The translations under genes were made by a program, and so were the position numbers. DNA of 64,000 bases from Taklimakanibacter deserti (GTDB lineage: Bacteria > Pseudomonadota > Alphaproteobacteria > Rhizobiales > Aestuariivirgaceae), in contig QORU01000019.1 of the NCBI GenBank assembly GCA_003574785.1, positions 62,001 through 126,000 of the forward strand, read 5' to 3'. Positions 43,339 to 52,659 of this stretch are shown here, one piece after another. Under the pieces are notes generated by a model, which had not been told where the DNA came from, did no database searches, and was given only the letters and a program-made list of their open reading frames with translations. Position 1 is the stretch's first letter. Every line of letters starts with the position of its first letter.

Positions 43339-44511
43339 CTACCAATCCACCACAGTGCCGTCGCCGATCGTGGCGTGCTTGGTGTGAATGACTTCTTGCG
43401 CAAAGGGGTGCTTTGCCGCGACCTTTTCGTTGACCTCGACGCCGAGGCCGGGTGCCTGCGGAATCTGCCAAGCGCCGTCGACCATCCTGATCGGCGTATC
43501 GGCGACCTCGGAATACCAGGGCACCGATCCCGTCATTTCTTCCTGGATCACGAAATTCGGCGTGGCGATGTCGAAATGCAAGGCGGCGACACCGGCGAGC
43601 GGCCCGAGCGGATTGTGGGGCGCGATGCCGATGCCGGCGGTTTCGGCTGCGGCGGCGATCTTGCGGGATTCGGCGAGCCCGCCGGTATGGGCGATATCGG
43701 GCTGCGCGATATGAATGGCGTTGAGCCGGAACAGGGGCTCGAATTCGCTGCGCCCGATAAGACGCTCTCCGGTTGCGATGGCGACGGGCGAGGCGGCGGT
43801 GACGGCTTTCATCAACTCCGGATTGCCGGGCGGCACGGGCTCTTCGACGAAGAGCGGCCGCCCCGGGGCAAGGGCGCGAATGTAATCGAGGGCCGCCGCC
43901 GCCGAGGCCGGACGGCCATGGAAGTCGATCATGATCTCGACGTCATCACCGACGGCCTTGCGCAGGGTCTCCATGAGCCTGGCGACGTGGTCGACGGCGC
44001 GCAACGGCGCGGTGTAGTGCGTATAGGGGATGAAGACGACCTTGAGCGCGCGGTAACCCTTCTCGACGACCTCCATCGCGCGATCGACAAGCTCGTTCGG
44101 CTGCATGGTTTCATAGACGGCGCGCATGTCGCCGAGGCCGAGATGGGTATAGACGGGTACCCGCTCGCGCGTCTTGCCGCCGAGCAGCCGCCATACCGGC
44201 ACCCCCAGATCCTTGCCGAGAATGTCCCACAGCGCGACCTCGATGCCGGAGATCGCGGAGGCCCCGATGACGCCCATGCGCCAGAAGCCTTGCTTGTTCA
44301 TCATGCGATAGGCTTGTTCGATGTCACGCGGGTCGTGTCCGATGAGGAGCGGGGCCAGATCCTCGACCGCGCCGACGACGGCGCGCGTCTTCCATTCGAG
44401 CGTCGCCTCGCCCCAGCCATGGAGACCGGCCTGGTCCGTCTCCACTTTCACGAAGACCCAGTTCCTCATCTCGGCATTCACGACGATGGTCTTGATGGAT
44501 GTGATTTTCAT
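43339..44511 (-). CDS. galactonate-dehydratase-like enolase superfamily enzyme
   Basis: A 390-residue mandelate-racemase-type enzyme. The metal and catalytic residues fall as in D-galactonate dehydratase: Asp and His in IMIDFHGR, Glu in VEEPVPP, Glu in ATGERL, and His in IAPHNPLGP. The N-terminal capping domain starts MKITSIKTIVVNAEM. It probably dehydrates a sugar acid. ATG 44511 is chosen; a TTG at 44523 is also in frame, and neither has a strong ribosome site. Last gene of the sugar-acid operon, 25 bp after the SMP-30 gene. No 2-keto-3-deoxy-galactonate kinase or aldolase is nearby. Confidence 0.88.
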   Translation of the reverse strand: MKITSIKTIVVNAEMRNWVFVKVETDQAGLHGWGEATLEWKTRAVVGAVEDLAPLLIGHDPRDIEQAYRMMNKQGFWRMGVIGASAISGIEVALWDILGKDLGVPVWRLLGGKTRERVPVYTHLGLGDMRAVYETMQPNELVDRAMEVVEKGYRALKVVFIPYTHYTAPLRAVDHVARLMETLRKAVGDDVEIMIDFHGRPASAAAALDYIRALAPGRPLFVEEPVPPGNPELMKAVTAASPVAIATGERLIGRSEFEPLFRLNAIHIAQPDIAHTGGLAESRKIAAAAETAGIGIAPHNPLGPLAGVAALHFDIATPNFVIQEEMTGSVPWYSEVADTPIRMVDGAWQIPQAPGLGVEVNEKVAAKHPFAQEVIHTKHATIGDGTVVDW

Positions 44512-44536
44512 GAGCTTGATCAATCTCGAATTTGAG

Positions 44537-45406
44537 TTATCCGGCGAAGCGTGGTTCCGGCACGCCGCGGACGCCGGCGTCGATGGCGAACACGCCGCCG
44601 GCGCCGGGCTGATCCTTCAGCATGTCGGGGGTGAGGTCCCATATGGCCGAGGTGACATAGAGCGTGCCGAGATCAGGCCCCCCGAACATGCAACTCGTCG
44701 GTTTCTGGATCGGCAGTTCGACGACCCGATCGATCCTGCCATCGGGAGCGTAGCGAACGACCTTCCAGCCGTCCCAATGGGTGTTCCAGATGAAGCCTTC
44801 CGCATCGATCGTGCCGCCGTCAGGCCCGACATTCTCCGCGGCGGTGTCGGCGAAAATCTCGCGGTCGCCGAGCGCGCCTTTTTCATGATCATAGGCAAAT
44901 CGGTAGATGCGCTTGTCGAGCGTATCTGCGAAATAGAAGCGGTCATTGGCGAGCGACCATACGAAGCAGTTGGATATTCCGACATTGTCGATCATCCGAT
45001 GCACCGAGAGATCGGGATCGATGCGGAACAACGCAGCCGTGTGATCGCTGAGACTGTCGTCCATGGTGCCGGCCCAGAAGCGGCCTTTCCTGTCGCACTT
45101 GCCTTCATTGAAGCGGTTGCGGGGATTGGGATCGGGCCTGGCGATCCATTCGATGGCGCCGTCCTTCAGGTCATAGAAGGCGATGCCCGACGCAAAGGCG
45201 ACGATCAGCCCGCCTTGCTCGCGCAGCGCAAAGCTGCCGATCCGTTCCGGCATCTGCCAGCGATCGATCGTTCCGCTGCCGGGCCGGTAACGCTGCAGAA
45301 GCTTGCCCTCGATGTCCACCCAGTAGAGCGCCTGTTCCTCGACATCCCACAAGGGCACTTCGCCGAGCTTGTTGCGACAGTCGACGACAAGATCGACGCG
45401 GCTCAT
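44537..45406 (-). CDS. SMP-30/gluconolactonase family lactonase
   Basis: A 289-residue six-bladed beta-propeller: KLGEVPLWDVEEQALYWVDIEG (metal Glu), RFNEGKCDRKGRFWAGTM (metal Asn region), GISNCFVWSLANDRFYFADTLDKRIYRF and VGPDGGTIDAEGFIW. These hydrolyse sugar lactones to the acids. The usual SNGLAWSPDG blade is altered to SNCFVWSLAND, but the metal-binding Asn and Asp are kept. The start overlaps the fused ABC gene (ATGA). It would supply the acid for the adjacent dehydratase. Confidence 0.9.
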   Translation of the reverse strand: MSRVDLVVDCRNKLGEVPLWDVEEQALYWVDIEGKLLQRYRPGSGTIDRWQMPERIGSFALREQGGLIVAFASGIAFYDLKDGAIEWIARPDPNPRNRFNEGKCDRKGRFWAGTMDDSLSDHTAALFRIDPDLSVHRMIDNVGISNCFVWSLANDRFYFADTLDKRIYRFAYDHEKGALGDREIFADTAAENVGPDGGTIDAEGFIWNTHWDGWKVVRYAPDGRIDRVVELPIQKPTSCMFGGPDLGTLYVTSAIWDLTPDMLKDQPGAGGVFAIDAGVRGVPEPRFAG

Positions 45407-47958
45407 GAGGCTGCTCCCGAGAAAATCCGCTTGCTGCGCATGAAGTGCCGGCGCAGCGCCGCAGTCGATACCGGGCCGATCTGCGCGGCATAGATTGCCA
45501 TCGCCGCCAGCGTGAGGAGCCCGGTCCATATATATTGCCAATAGGCCGAGACATGGAGCTGGTTCATGGCGTTCTGGATCGTCATGATGAGGATCGCCGC
45601 CACGAGCGTGCCGACCGCCGTTCCCCGCCCGCCGAAGACGCTGGTGCCGCCGAGCACCACGGCGGTGACCGAGAGCAGCGTGAAGTTCGTTCCAGCCTGG
45701 GGATCGCCGCTGCCGATCCGCGCCGCGACGACGAGACCCGCAACGGCGGCCATCAGGCCGGCAAAAATATAGGCCGCGAAACGGACACAGCCCGTAGGAA
45801 GGCCTGCAACATAGGCGGCTTCCTCGCTCGAGCCCACGGCATAGAGCCTGATGCCGATCCGGCCGCGCGCCAGCAGCAACTCGAAAATTAGCGCGGCGAG
45901 AAGAGCGAAGACGAAGGCGATCGGCACGCCCCACCAGCGTGCGACCACGCCTGAGGCGAAATCGCCGCTGAGCAAGCCTCCGGGCGATGGACGCGCGATA
46001 AGCGCAAGCCCGGCGACGATCGAGAATGTCGCGAGCGTGGCGATGAGGTCGGGGATTTTGAGCGTCTGGACGAGAAGCGCATTGCCGATCCCGACGATAA
46101 GTCCCGCCGCCAGGCAGACGGCGATGCCAAGCGGCATGGGCAATGGAGGCTCGGCGATCAGAAGGAACGAGGCCACGGCCGTCGTGAGGCTGATATTGGG
46201 GCCGACCGACAAGTCGATCCCGCCGGTCAAGATGACGGCGAGCTGTCCGAGCGCCACGATGAGCAGCGGCGTCACCTGGATGGCGAGGTTCGCCATGTTG
46301 CGGCCGGTGAGGAAATAGGGCGATTGAAGCGTTGCATAGGCTGAGACGGCCAAGGTGATGGCCATGAGAAGAAAGGCCGGGCCGTAGCGTCTGAGGAGCG
46401 GCGATGCCGATCCCCGCTCGCGGGCGGGCTTCGGCGCAGCTTGCGAGAGACGCGCAAGGCCGGTTGTCGCTGCGGCTCGCACGGCGCTTCCCACGATTCT
46501 CTCTTCCGTCGCCTCGCTGCCTCTAACCTCATCGACGATCCGCCCCTGGGCAAAGGTCAGGATGCGGTCGGACAGGCCGATCAGTTCGAGAACGTCCGAG
46601 GAGACGACGATCACCGCGACGCCGCGCCCCGCGAGGGCACGGATGATCGAATAGATCTCGAGCTTGGCGCCGACATCGACGCCCTGGGTCGGCTCGTCGA
46701 ATATGCAGACCCGCGGATTGGACAGAAGCCAGCGCGCGAAGGCGACCTTCTGCTGGTTGCCGCCGGACAGGAGGCCCACGGCCTGCCGGGCCGAGGGAGT
46801 TTTGATGGCGAGTGTCTCGATCTGGCGCGTGACTTCGCTGTGCTCGCGTGCGCGATCCAGGACGCCGAGCCTCGCCCAGTAGCGGATATGGGGCAAAGCG
46901 ATGTTCTCGCTCACCGAATGGGGGAGGAACATTCCCTCTCCCCGCCGGTCGGCCGGGAGATAGACGATACCCGCTGCGATCGCCCGGTCCGGATCGGAGA
47001 GTGCGGCATTGCTGTCGCCGATGGTGACCGAACCGGCCGCCGGGACGAGACCATAGAGGGCCCGCGCGACGGCCTGTTGGCCGCTTCCGGTGATTCCCCC
47101 GAGACCGACGATCTCGCCGGCGCGCAGATCGAAGGACACATCGCAGAACGAGCCCGGCGCATCGAGATGATCGACCGAAAGCACGACCGGCCCGAGCGAT
47201 GACGCGCGCGGCGGAAATGCCAGGCCCAGGTCGCGGCCGACCATCATGGAGACGATGGTCTCCTGGTTCGTCTCCGCGGTCGCAATCGTGCCGACGATCT
47301 CGCCGTCCTTCATGACCGTGATCCGATCGGTAACGGCGAAAACTTCGGGAAGACGGTGCGAGATGAAGATGATGGCCGTGCCTTGGGCGCGAAGCCGGCC
47401 CAGGATGGCGAAGAGCCTCTCCACCTCGGGCGGCGTCAAGGCGGATGTCGGCTCATCCAGAATGAGGACGCGCGCCTTGGCCGTCAGCGCGCGGGCGATC
47501 TCGATCAGCTGCCGCTGGGCGAGCGAGAGCTCCTGCACCGGCCGGCGCAGATCGAGCTCATCGCCGAGCTCGCGCAGGAGATCGTGAGCCTCAGCGCGCA
47601 TCGCCGTGTAATCGACGAGAACGCGGCCGGGCTCATGGCCGAGCGAGATGTTCTGTGCCGCGTCGAGATCGGGAACGAGCCGGGTGTCCTGATAGACCAT
47701 CGCGATGCCGCGCCGACGCGCATCGGCAGGACCTGAAAGCGTGATCTCGGCGCCGTCGATGAGGATCTTGCCCGTATCCGGACGATGGACGCCGGCAAGG
47801 ATGCGCATCAGCGTCGACTTCCCGGCGCCGTTCTCGCCGACAAGGGCGTGGATTTCTCCAGCGTGGCAGTCGAAGGAAATATTCGTAAGCGCCTGTACGC
47901 CAGGAAACGCCTTCGATATTCCCTCGACCGCCAGCGGTATTTCGACTCCTCCGGTCAC
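45403..47958 (-). CDS. fused sugar ABC transporter protein: RbsA-type double ATPase plus RbsC-type permease
   Basis: An 851-residue fusion. Residues about 1-500 hold two ABC domains: Walker A GENGAGKST (about 41-49), a signature reading LSLAQRQLIEIARAL and Walker B VLILDEPTSAL, then a second domain with degenerate P-loop GGITGSGQQAV, LSGGNQQKVAFARWLL and CIFDEPTQGVDVG. Residues about 530-830 are a permease of the RbsC family (LGQLAVILTGGIDLSVGPNI, GIGNALLVQTLKIPDLIATLATFSIVAGLAL, AVVLGGTSVFGGRGT) with about eight helices. The start is GTG. Usually these are separate proteins. A second, stand-alone permease is at 49111-50085. Confidence 0.92.
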   Translation of the reverse strand: MTGGVEIPLAVEGISKAFPGVQALTNISFDCHAGEIHALVGENGAGKSTLMRILAGVHRPDTGKILIDGAEITLSGPADARRRGIAMVYQDTRLVPDLDAAQNISLGHEPGRVLVDYTAMRAEAHDLLRELGDELDLRRPVQELSLAQRQLIEIARALTAKARVLILDEPTSALTPPEVERLFAILGRLRAQGTAIIFISHRLPEVFAVTDRITVMKDGEIVGTIATAETNQETIVSMMVGRDLGLAFPPRASSLGPVVLSVDHLDAPGSFCDVSFDLRAGEIVGLGGITGSGQQAVARALYGLVPAAGSVTIGDSNAALSDPDRAIAAGIVYLPADRRGEGMFLPHSVSENIALPHIRYWARLGVLDRAREHSEVTRQIETLAIKTPSARQAVGLLSGGNQQKVAFARWLLSNPRVCIFDEPTQGVDVGAKLEIYSIIRALAGRGVAVIVVSSDVLELIGLSDRILTFAQGRIVDEVRGSEATEERIVGSAVRAAATTGLARLSQAAPKPARERGSASPLLRRYGPAFLLMAITLAVSAYATLQSPYFLTGRNMANLAIQVTPLLIVALGQLAVILTGGIDLSVGPNISLTTAVASFLLIAEPPLPMPLGIAVCLAAGLIVGIGNALLVQTLKIPDLIATLATFSIVAGLALIARPSPGGLLSGDFASGVVARWWGVPIAFVFALLAALIFELLLARGRIGIRLYAVGSSEEAAYVAGLPTGCVRFAAYIFAGLMAAVAGLVVAARIGSGDPQAGTNFTLLSVTAVVLGGTSVFGGRGTAVGTLVAAILIMTIQNAMNQLHVSAYWQYIWTGLLTLAAMAIYAAQIGPVSTAALRRHFMRSKRIFSGAAS

Positions 47959-47966
47959 TTCGGCAA

Positions 47967-49061
47967 TCAGCTGAAGATCTTCTTCAGTTCATCGTCAGGC
48001 AGGTTGGTGTCCGTGAACACCGCGTCCGGAAGATCGGGGCGCATATAGTCCTTGTAATTGTCCTTGGTGATGAGCTTGGGCGTGATGATGAGCTGCTTCT
48101 GGATCTCCTCGCCGCGCAGCAGCGCCAAGGCCATGCGCAAGGCGACCACGCTTTCCCAGGTCGGCTCGGAGATGAGACCGATGTCGAATTTCGGCTGCTT
48201 GCCCTTGTCGGAATCATAGAGCTTGAGCAGGCCGTTATAATCGTCTCCCGTGACCGGGATCAGCGGCCGCCCTGCGGCGAGCAGGGCTTTGCTTGCGCCC
48301 GATGTCACCTGGCCGCCATCCGCCCAGATGCCGTCGATCTGCGGATAGGCTGCGATGAGATCGCTCATCACCACCTTGGCCTTGTCCTCCGACCAGTCCG
48401 TATCCTTGAAGGCCAGCACTTCGATGTCGCTGCCCGCGAAGGCTTCCTGCGCGCCCTTCCATCCGGCGGCCGTGTAGGAATTGCCGGGAAGGCCGCCGAG
48501 CGCCACGATCTTGCCCGTGCCGCCGAGCGCATCTTTCAGCCATGTGCCTGAGGATTTTCCCTTGCGGCTTGGATCGGTGCCGCAATAGGCATGGTAGTCC
48601 TCGCCTTCGATCGGCAGGTTGAACGGTACCGTGACGATGCCTTCCTGCATCGCGGCGCGAATGGCGGGCACGACGGCCGTTCCCGAATTGGCGATGACGA
48701 GTATGGCGTCGACCTGCTGGCTCACCAGCGATTCGATATCGCCGACCTGCTTGGTGATGTCGTTCTGGCCGTCGACGATGATGAGATCGGCGACATCGGA
48801 CTGCGCCTTCGCTTCAAGCTCGAGGGCCCTTATGCACATGGCCCGCCAGCTGTTGCCCGAAAAACCGTTGGAAAAGCCGATGCGATAGGGCCCCTTCTTC
48901 TTTTCGATCTTCACCTTGGGGCCGGCGCCGGTCTTCTCGGCGTTGTCGATCGTATCGGCGAGCGCGCCGGCCCAGCCGCTAGCCGCAAAACCGGCGAGAC
49001 CTGCGCCATAGGCGAGCAGGCGACGCTTCGACAACACGAAGCCTTTCGAATTCCCAGTCAT
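47967..49061 (-). CDS. sugar ABC transporter substrate-binding protein (periplasmic, type I)
   Basis: A 364-residue protein with a Tat-like leader (LSKRRLLAYGAGLAGFAASG). The mature part carries YRIGFSNGFSGNSWRAMCIR, IDGQNDITKQVGDIESLVSQQVDAILV-like sequence and GDDYNGLLKL, as in the RbsB/XylF-type family. GGAGG sits 7 bases before ATG 49061, so the ATG at 49076 is not used. It lies between the two permease-bearing genes and is 8 bp from the fusion gene. Confidence 0.92.
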   Translation of the reverse strand: MTGNSKGFVLSKRRLLAYGAGLAGFAASGWAGALADTIDNAEKTGAGPKVKIEKKKGPYRIGFSNGFSGNSWRAMCIRALELEAKAQSDVADLIIVDGQNDITKQVGDIESLVSQQVDAILVIANSGTAVVPAIRAAMQEGIVTVPFNLPIEGEDYHAYCGTDPSRKGKSSGTWLKDALGGTGKIVALGGLPGNSYTAAGWKGAQEAFAGSDIEVLAFKDTDWSEDKAKVVMSDLIAAYPQIDGIWADGGQVTSGASKALLAAGRPLIPVTGDDYNGLLKLYDSDKGKQPKFDIGLISEPTWESVVALRMALALLRGEEIQKQLIITPKLITKDNYKDYMRPDLPDAVFTDTNLPDDELKKIFS

Positions 49062-49110
49062 TTTCAATCCTCCCATGTTGATCTGCCGACCGTGATTTGC
49101 CGTCTGTGCC

Positions 49111-50085
49111 TCAGCCTCGCGCCGAGGAGATCGAGCGGTAGAGCAGCACGCTCAGCGCGATGATGGCGCCTTGCACGACCATTTGCGTGCCGGTTGTCGC
49201 GCGAATGATGTTGGTGAAGCTGTTGAGCTCGGTGATGAAGAGGGTTCCGCCCATGGTGGCGATGACGCTGCCGGAGCCGCCGGTCAGCCGCGTGCCGCCG
49301 ACGACGACGGCAGCGACCGCCGTGAGCAGGAACTGGTTGCCGATGCCGAGGCTCGGCGCGCCGATATAGGCGGTGAACAGAAGGCCGCCGAAGGCGGCGA
49401 GAACCGCGCTCGCCACATAGGCGGAAATCGTCACCCAGGCGACAGGAACGCCCATGAGCTGCGCGGCCCGCGGATTGGCGCCCGTCGCATAGATCCAGCG
49501 TCCATAGACAGTCCTGTTCATGGCCCAGGCGACCGCCAGGGCGACAACGAGCCAGAAGATCGCACTGACCGGAAAGCCGAAGAGGTTGCCGGCGCCGATC
49601 CACTGAAAGGCGGGCGCCGCAGCACCATGCGGCGCGCCTCCGGTATAGACGAGCGCTGCGCCGAAAAGGATGGAGTTCGCCGCCAGCGTGGCGATCAGCG
49701 GCGTTACGCGCAAGACGACGATCACGAATCCGTTCAGAAATCCGATCGCGAGCGCAAGGACGAAGCATATGATGACGGCCGATGCGATATTGGCATCGCT
49801 GCCCAGCATGAGGCTTGTCGACACGATATTGACGAGGGTGACCGTGCCGGCCTGGCTCAGATCTATTCCGCCGATGAGGAGGGCAAGCGTCTGGCCGGTG
49901 GCCAGCACACCGAGGAAGGCCGCGACCTGAAGGATGTTGAGGACCTGGCCCACCTGCAACACGGCCGGCGAGACGAGGCCGGAGATCAGGAAAAGCCCGA
50001 TGGCCGCCAGCCAGATGACGAAGCTGCTTATCGGTAACCGCCAGGGCGGGACCGCCTTTTGCGCGATCGAGTTCATGGCTCCCAT
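49111..50085 (-). CDS. sugar ABC transporter permease (RbsC family)
   Basis: A 324-residue membrane protein with about eight to nine helices and RbsC landmarks: GQTLALLIGGIDLSQAGTVTLVNI, NGFVIVVLRVTPLIATLAANSI, GANPRAAQLMGVPV, and VVVGGTRLTGGSGSVIATMGGTLFI. The start is uncertain between 50085 and 50076; GGGAG lies between them. It presumably pairs with the permease half of the 851-residue fusion to give a heterodimeric pore. First gene of the sugar-acid operon. Confidence 0.9.
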   Translation of the reverse strand: MGAMNSIAQKAVPPWRLPISSFVIWLAAIGLFLISGLVSPAVLQVGQVLNILQVAAFLGVLATGQTLALLIGGIDLSQAGTVTLVNIVSTSLMLGSDANIASAVIICFVLALAIGFLNGFVIVVLRVTPLIATLAANSILFGAALVYTGGAPHGAAAPAFQWIGAGNLFGFPVSAIFWLVVALAVAWAMNRTVYGRWIYATGANPRAAQLMGVPVAWVTISAYVASAVLAAFGGLLFTAYIGAPSLGIGNQFLLTAVAAVVVGGTRLTGGSGSVIATMGGTLFITELNSFTNIIRATTGTQMVVQGAIIALSVLLYRSISSARG

Positions 50086-50124
50086 CCGCGGCCGCTGTTT
50101 GCCAGCGCGCTCAGGGTTTGTATA

Positions 50125-50137
50125 TTATTGCCAATAA
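50125..50137. promoter_or_regulatory. AT-rich dyad TTATTG-C-CAATAA before the sugar-acid operon
   Basis: A perfect 13-bp inverted repeat in an AT-rich patch (50118-50149) that is also flanked by TTGTAT and ATACAA. It lies about 40 bp upstream of the permease start, between it and the convergent-facing end of the GntR gene, so it probably belongs to the operon promoter. The binding factor is not known. Confidence 0.35.
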
Positions 50138-50160
50138 AAAATAATACAAGGCTGGATTTG

Positions 50161-50964
50161 CTATTTCGCGCTCTGCCGCTTCGTCGACGGGCCGGTGAAG
50201 GAATAATTGTAGGTGTCGCGGTCGAGCCCTTCGAGATCGTTGGAGGCGACATCGATGAGCCCGAGCATGGCCTCGCGGGCGGCCTTGGGCTTGCGCAGGC
50301 GAATGGCTTCCAGCACTTCGCCATGCGCGGCAAGCGTTCGCTCATAGGAGCGGGTGAGCGAGGTCGTCAGCCGGAACGAACTCGACAGGGCGGCGCCGAT
50401 CACGCTGCCGAGATGGGCGAAAACCGGGTTCTTGGTCGCGGCAAGGATGCCGAGATGGAAGTCGAGATCGGCCGCCGTGCAGGTTTCGAGATCATGCGGA
50501 TGGCTCTTGCACATGCGGTCATAGGCCGACTCGATCGCCGCCAGGTCGCGGGCCGTGGCGCGCCGCGCCGCAAGCTCGGCGGCGACGGGCTCGATCACGG
50601 TGCGGACCTCGATCAAGCCGCGGATGAATTCGGGGTCGGGCGCCACCTGGCGCATCCAGCCGAGCACGTCCGGATCGAGCCGGTTCCATTCCTCGTCGCT
50701 TCTGACGATCGTTCCCACGCGCTGGCGCGGCTCGACGAGCCCTTTGGCGGTGAGCACCCTCATCGATTCGCGCAAGGCCGTCCGGCTGGCCTTGAACTCC
50801 TTGCAGAGCTTTTCCTCGGAGGGAAGCGGTGTTCCAGGAATATATGTTCCGGCGAGGATGCGCACCGCCAGCGTCGATGCGATCTTGCCCCCGAGCGAGG
50901 TGTCGGCGCTACGGAGACCAGGCTTTGGTCGCGCAGAGTCCCGGCCGATTGTCCCGTCCACCAT
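50161..50964 (-). CDS. GntR/FadR-family regulator (DgoR-like)
   Basis: A 267-residue regulator. The N-terminal winged helix is LGGKIASTLAVRILAGTYIPGTPLPSEEKLCKEFKASRTALRESMRVLTAKGLVEPRQRVGT. A C-terminal FCD domain carries metal-ligand-type residues (EVRTVIEPVAAELAA, DLDFHLGILAATKN, HGEVLEAIRLRK). Length and layout match repressors of galactonate and hexuronate operons. It is upstream of, and co-directional with, the sugar-acid operon. A FadR-type TNGTNNNACNA palindrome lies 49 bp before its start. Confidence 0.88.
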   Translation of the reverse strand: MVDGTIGRDSARPKPGLRSADTSLGGKIASTLAVRILAGTYIPGTPLPSEEKLCKEFKASRTALRESMRVLTAKGLVEPRQRVGTIVRSDEEWNRLDPDVLGWMRQVAPDPEFIRGLIEVRTVIEPVAAELAARRATARDLAAIESAYDRMCKSHPHDLETCTAADLDFHLGILAATKNPVFAHLGSVIGAALSSSFRLTTSLTRSYERTLAAHGEVLEAIRLRKPKAAREAMLGLIDVASNDLEGLDRDTYNYSFTGPSTKRQSAK

Positions 50965-51012
50965 GTTCGCCTGTCTCGCCGCTTGAGCTAAAAGTCACAT
51001 TAAAAGACATAA

Positions 51013-51023
51013 TAGTCAGACTA
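51013..51023. promoter_or_regulatory. FadR-type operator TAGTCAGACTA
   Basis: A perfect palindrome that matches the FadR/FCD subfamily pattern TNGTNNNACNA. It lies upstream of the FadR-family regulator gene (start 50964), suggesting autoregulation. No equally good copy was found directly before the 50085 operon start. Confidence 0.45.
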
Positions 51024-51143
51024 ACAGGCAAATACCAGTGATTGCCGATCCCTGCCGCGACCGGCAGGGCAACATCGGGTCATCTTGACGTCCTGCGCCA
51101 CACATTGTGATCATGATGAAACGTCATTCATGAGGTGATGAGA

Positions 51144-51356
51144 ATGGACGTCGATAAAGCCATTGCGCTGGCTTCCGCCGCCGGTATCGAACTCACCGAT
51201 CGCCGCCGCAATAGCGCCGGTAACGGCTGGTCGCTCAGTTTTTCCAACGGAGCCGAACTCGATGTGCGCGACAACGGAGAGACGGCCGCCTCCGGCAAGG
51301 GGGCCGATGCGGTCGCACGCGTACTCGGCCTGCCGGGCAAGCCTGCCGGCGCGTGA
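51144..51356 (+). CDS. small hypothetical protein
   Basis: A 70-residue protein starting MDVDKAIALASAAGIELTDR, with AGGTG about 8 bases upstream; earlier in-frame GTG/ATG codons exist at 51135-51138. Its composition is balanced and hydrophilic, and the end ...VARVLGLPGKPAGA looks like a helix. I do not recognise a family. The 179-bp gap upstream contains the FadR-type palindrome and no other feature I can support. It is convergent with the cytochrome c peroxidase gene. Confidence 0.55.
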   Translation: MDVDKAIALASAAGIELTDRRRNSAGNGWSLSFSNGAELDVRDNGETAASGKGADAVARVLGLPGKPAGA

Positions 51357-51367
51357 TCGTCGGACCT

Positions 51368-52594
51368 TCATTGAGGTGACTCGTAGCCATCGGTGAGGGT
51401 GCCGAGAAAGGCGACGATGTCGTCGATCTCGGCGGGATTGAGGGCAGGCGCCTCGCCGGCCCTGCGATCGAAAGGCGGATCCATGTTGATATTGGTTTTC
51501 GCCGCCGGAGGCAGATCGTCATATTTGTCGATCCCGCCATCCGCTTTGCGGGGATACCAGCGGTCCGGACGGGTCTCCCTCTCGACATAGAACCGGACGG
51601 CGTCGTTGAGCGCGCGCGCGACGCCGTTGTGGAAGAAAACCTTGCGCAGAGCGATGTTGCGCAATGTCGGCGTGCGGAACAGGCCGCAGTAATCGCCGCG
51701 CTCCAGAAAATCCGTGCGCAGGGGCCCGCACAGGCCGAGATCGAAATAGGCGGGATCCTTGTTGGCGGGAATGTCGCGGTTCCGCGGCAGGCCGAGGGCT
51801 ATGATCCCGTAATCGGTGAATTGCGGCGGTGTGCCGTCATTGCCACGCTGGCTGATATGGCAGGAGGCGCAATTGCCTTTCTCCGGCGCGTTGAAGAGCT
51901 CGAGCCCTCGCGCTTCCTGTGCGGTGAGCTCGGCCTTGCCCGCGAGCACCGCGTCATATTTGCTCGAATAGGGATAGAAGGTCCGGTAATCCTGCTGGAA
52001 GGCTTCGAGCGCCTTGAGCGCCGTCTTGTAGACCTTCGCCGGGTCTTTCATCGCCTTTACGCCGATGATGGCGGCGATCGCCTTGCCGTTGCCCGCCTGA
52101 AGCACGCGGCGCGCAACCTCGGCCTCGCTGCGGTTGCCCATCTCGAAATCGGACAGCAACGGTATGCGGGCCTGGTCCGCGCCGCGGTCGACCCTCCCGT
52201 CCCAGGTCAGGCCGCCGGTCGGCCCGTTGTCGACACTCTCATCGGCCTCATCCTCGGAATCAAAGAAATGCTCGGTGAAGGGCGGGACGGCCTGCAGATA
52301 TTTGAGCGAGGGCACGGCGCGTCCGCCGGGCTTGAGCATGTCGCCGCCGCCGAGCTGCACCGCCAGGCCATTGGCGGGACCGAACGCGTGGGCGGGATCG
52401 TGGCAGGAGGAGCAGGCGAGCTTGCCGGACCCCGACAGCGATGGATCGAAGAAGAGGGCACGACCGAGATCGGTCAGCGCTTGCGCCTGCCGGCGGGCTT
52501 CCGCCCGGGACATTTCCTGGCCGGCCGCATCCGATGCGCTGACCACACCCGGCAGGATGATCGCCAAAACGAAGATCCAACATTTAATCCGCAT
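51368..52594 (-). CDS. di-haem cytochrome c peroxidase (MauG/CcpA family)
   Basis: A 408-residue periplasmic protein with a Sec signal peptide (MRIKCWIFVLAIILPGVVSA). Two c-type haem motifs are visible: CSSCH near residue 81-85, in the KLACSSCHDPAHAFGP context, and CASCH near 242. The C-terminal FLGTLTDGYESPQ is typical of the family. The family reduces hydrogen peroxide or performs post-translational oxidation. It is divergent from the AcpA-type gene with only 65 bp between the start codons. Confidence 0.92.
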   Translation of the reverse strand: MRIKCWIFVLAIILPGVVSASDAAGQEMSRAEARRQAQALTDLGRALFFDPSLSGSGKLACSSCHDPAHAFGPANGLAVQLGGGDMLKPGGRAVPSLKYLQAVPPFTEHFFDSEDEADESVDNGPTGGLTWDGRVDRGADQARIPLLSDFEMGNRSEAEVARRVLQAGNGKAIAAIIGVKAMKDPAKVYKTALKALEAFQQDYRTFYPYSSKYDAVLAGKAELTAQEARGLELFNAPEKGNCASCHISQRGNDGTPPQFTDYGIIALGLPRNRDIPANKDPAYFDLGLCGPLRTDFLERGDYCGLFRTPTLRNIALRKVFFHNGVARALNDAVRFYVERETRPDRWYPRKADGGIDKYDDLPPAAKTNINMDPPFDRRAGEAPALNPAEIDDIVAFLGTLTDGYESPQ

Positions 52595-52659
52595 GTTGCA
52601 TCGTCCTTGCTATGATGAAGGTTACAATAGCAACAGTCGGATGGATGCAGGAGGCCCGA

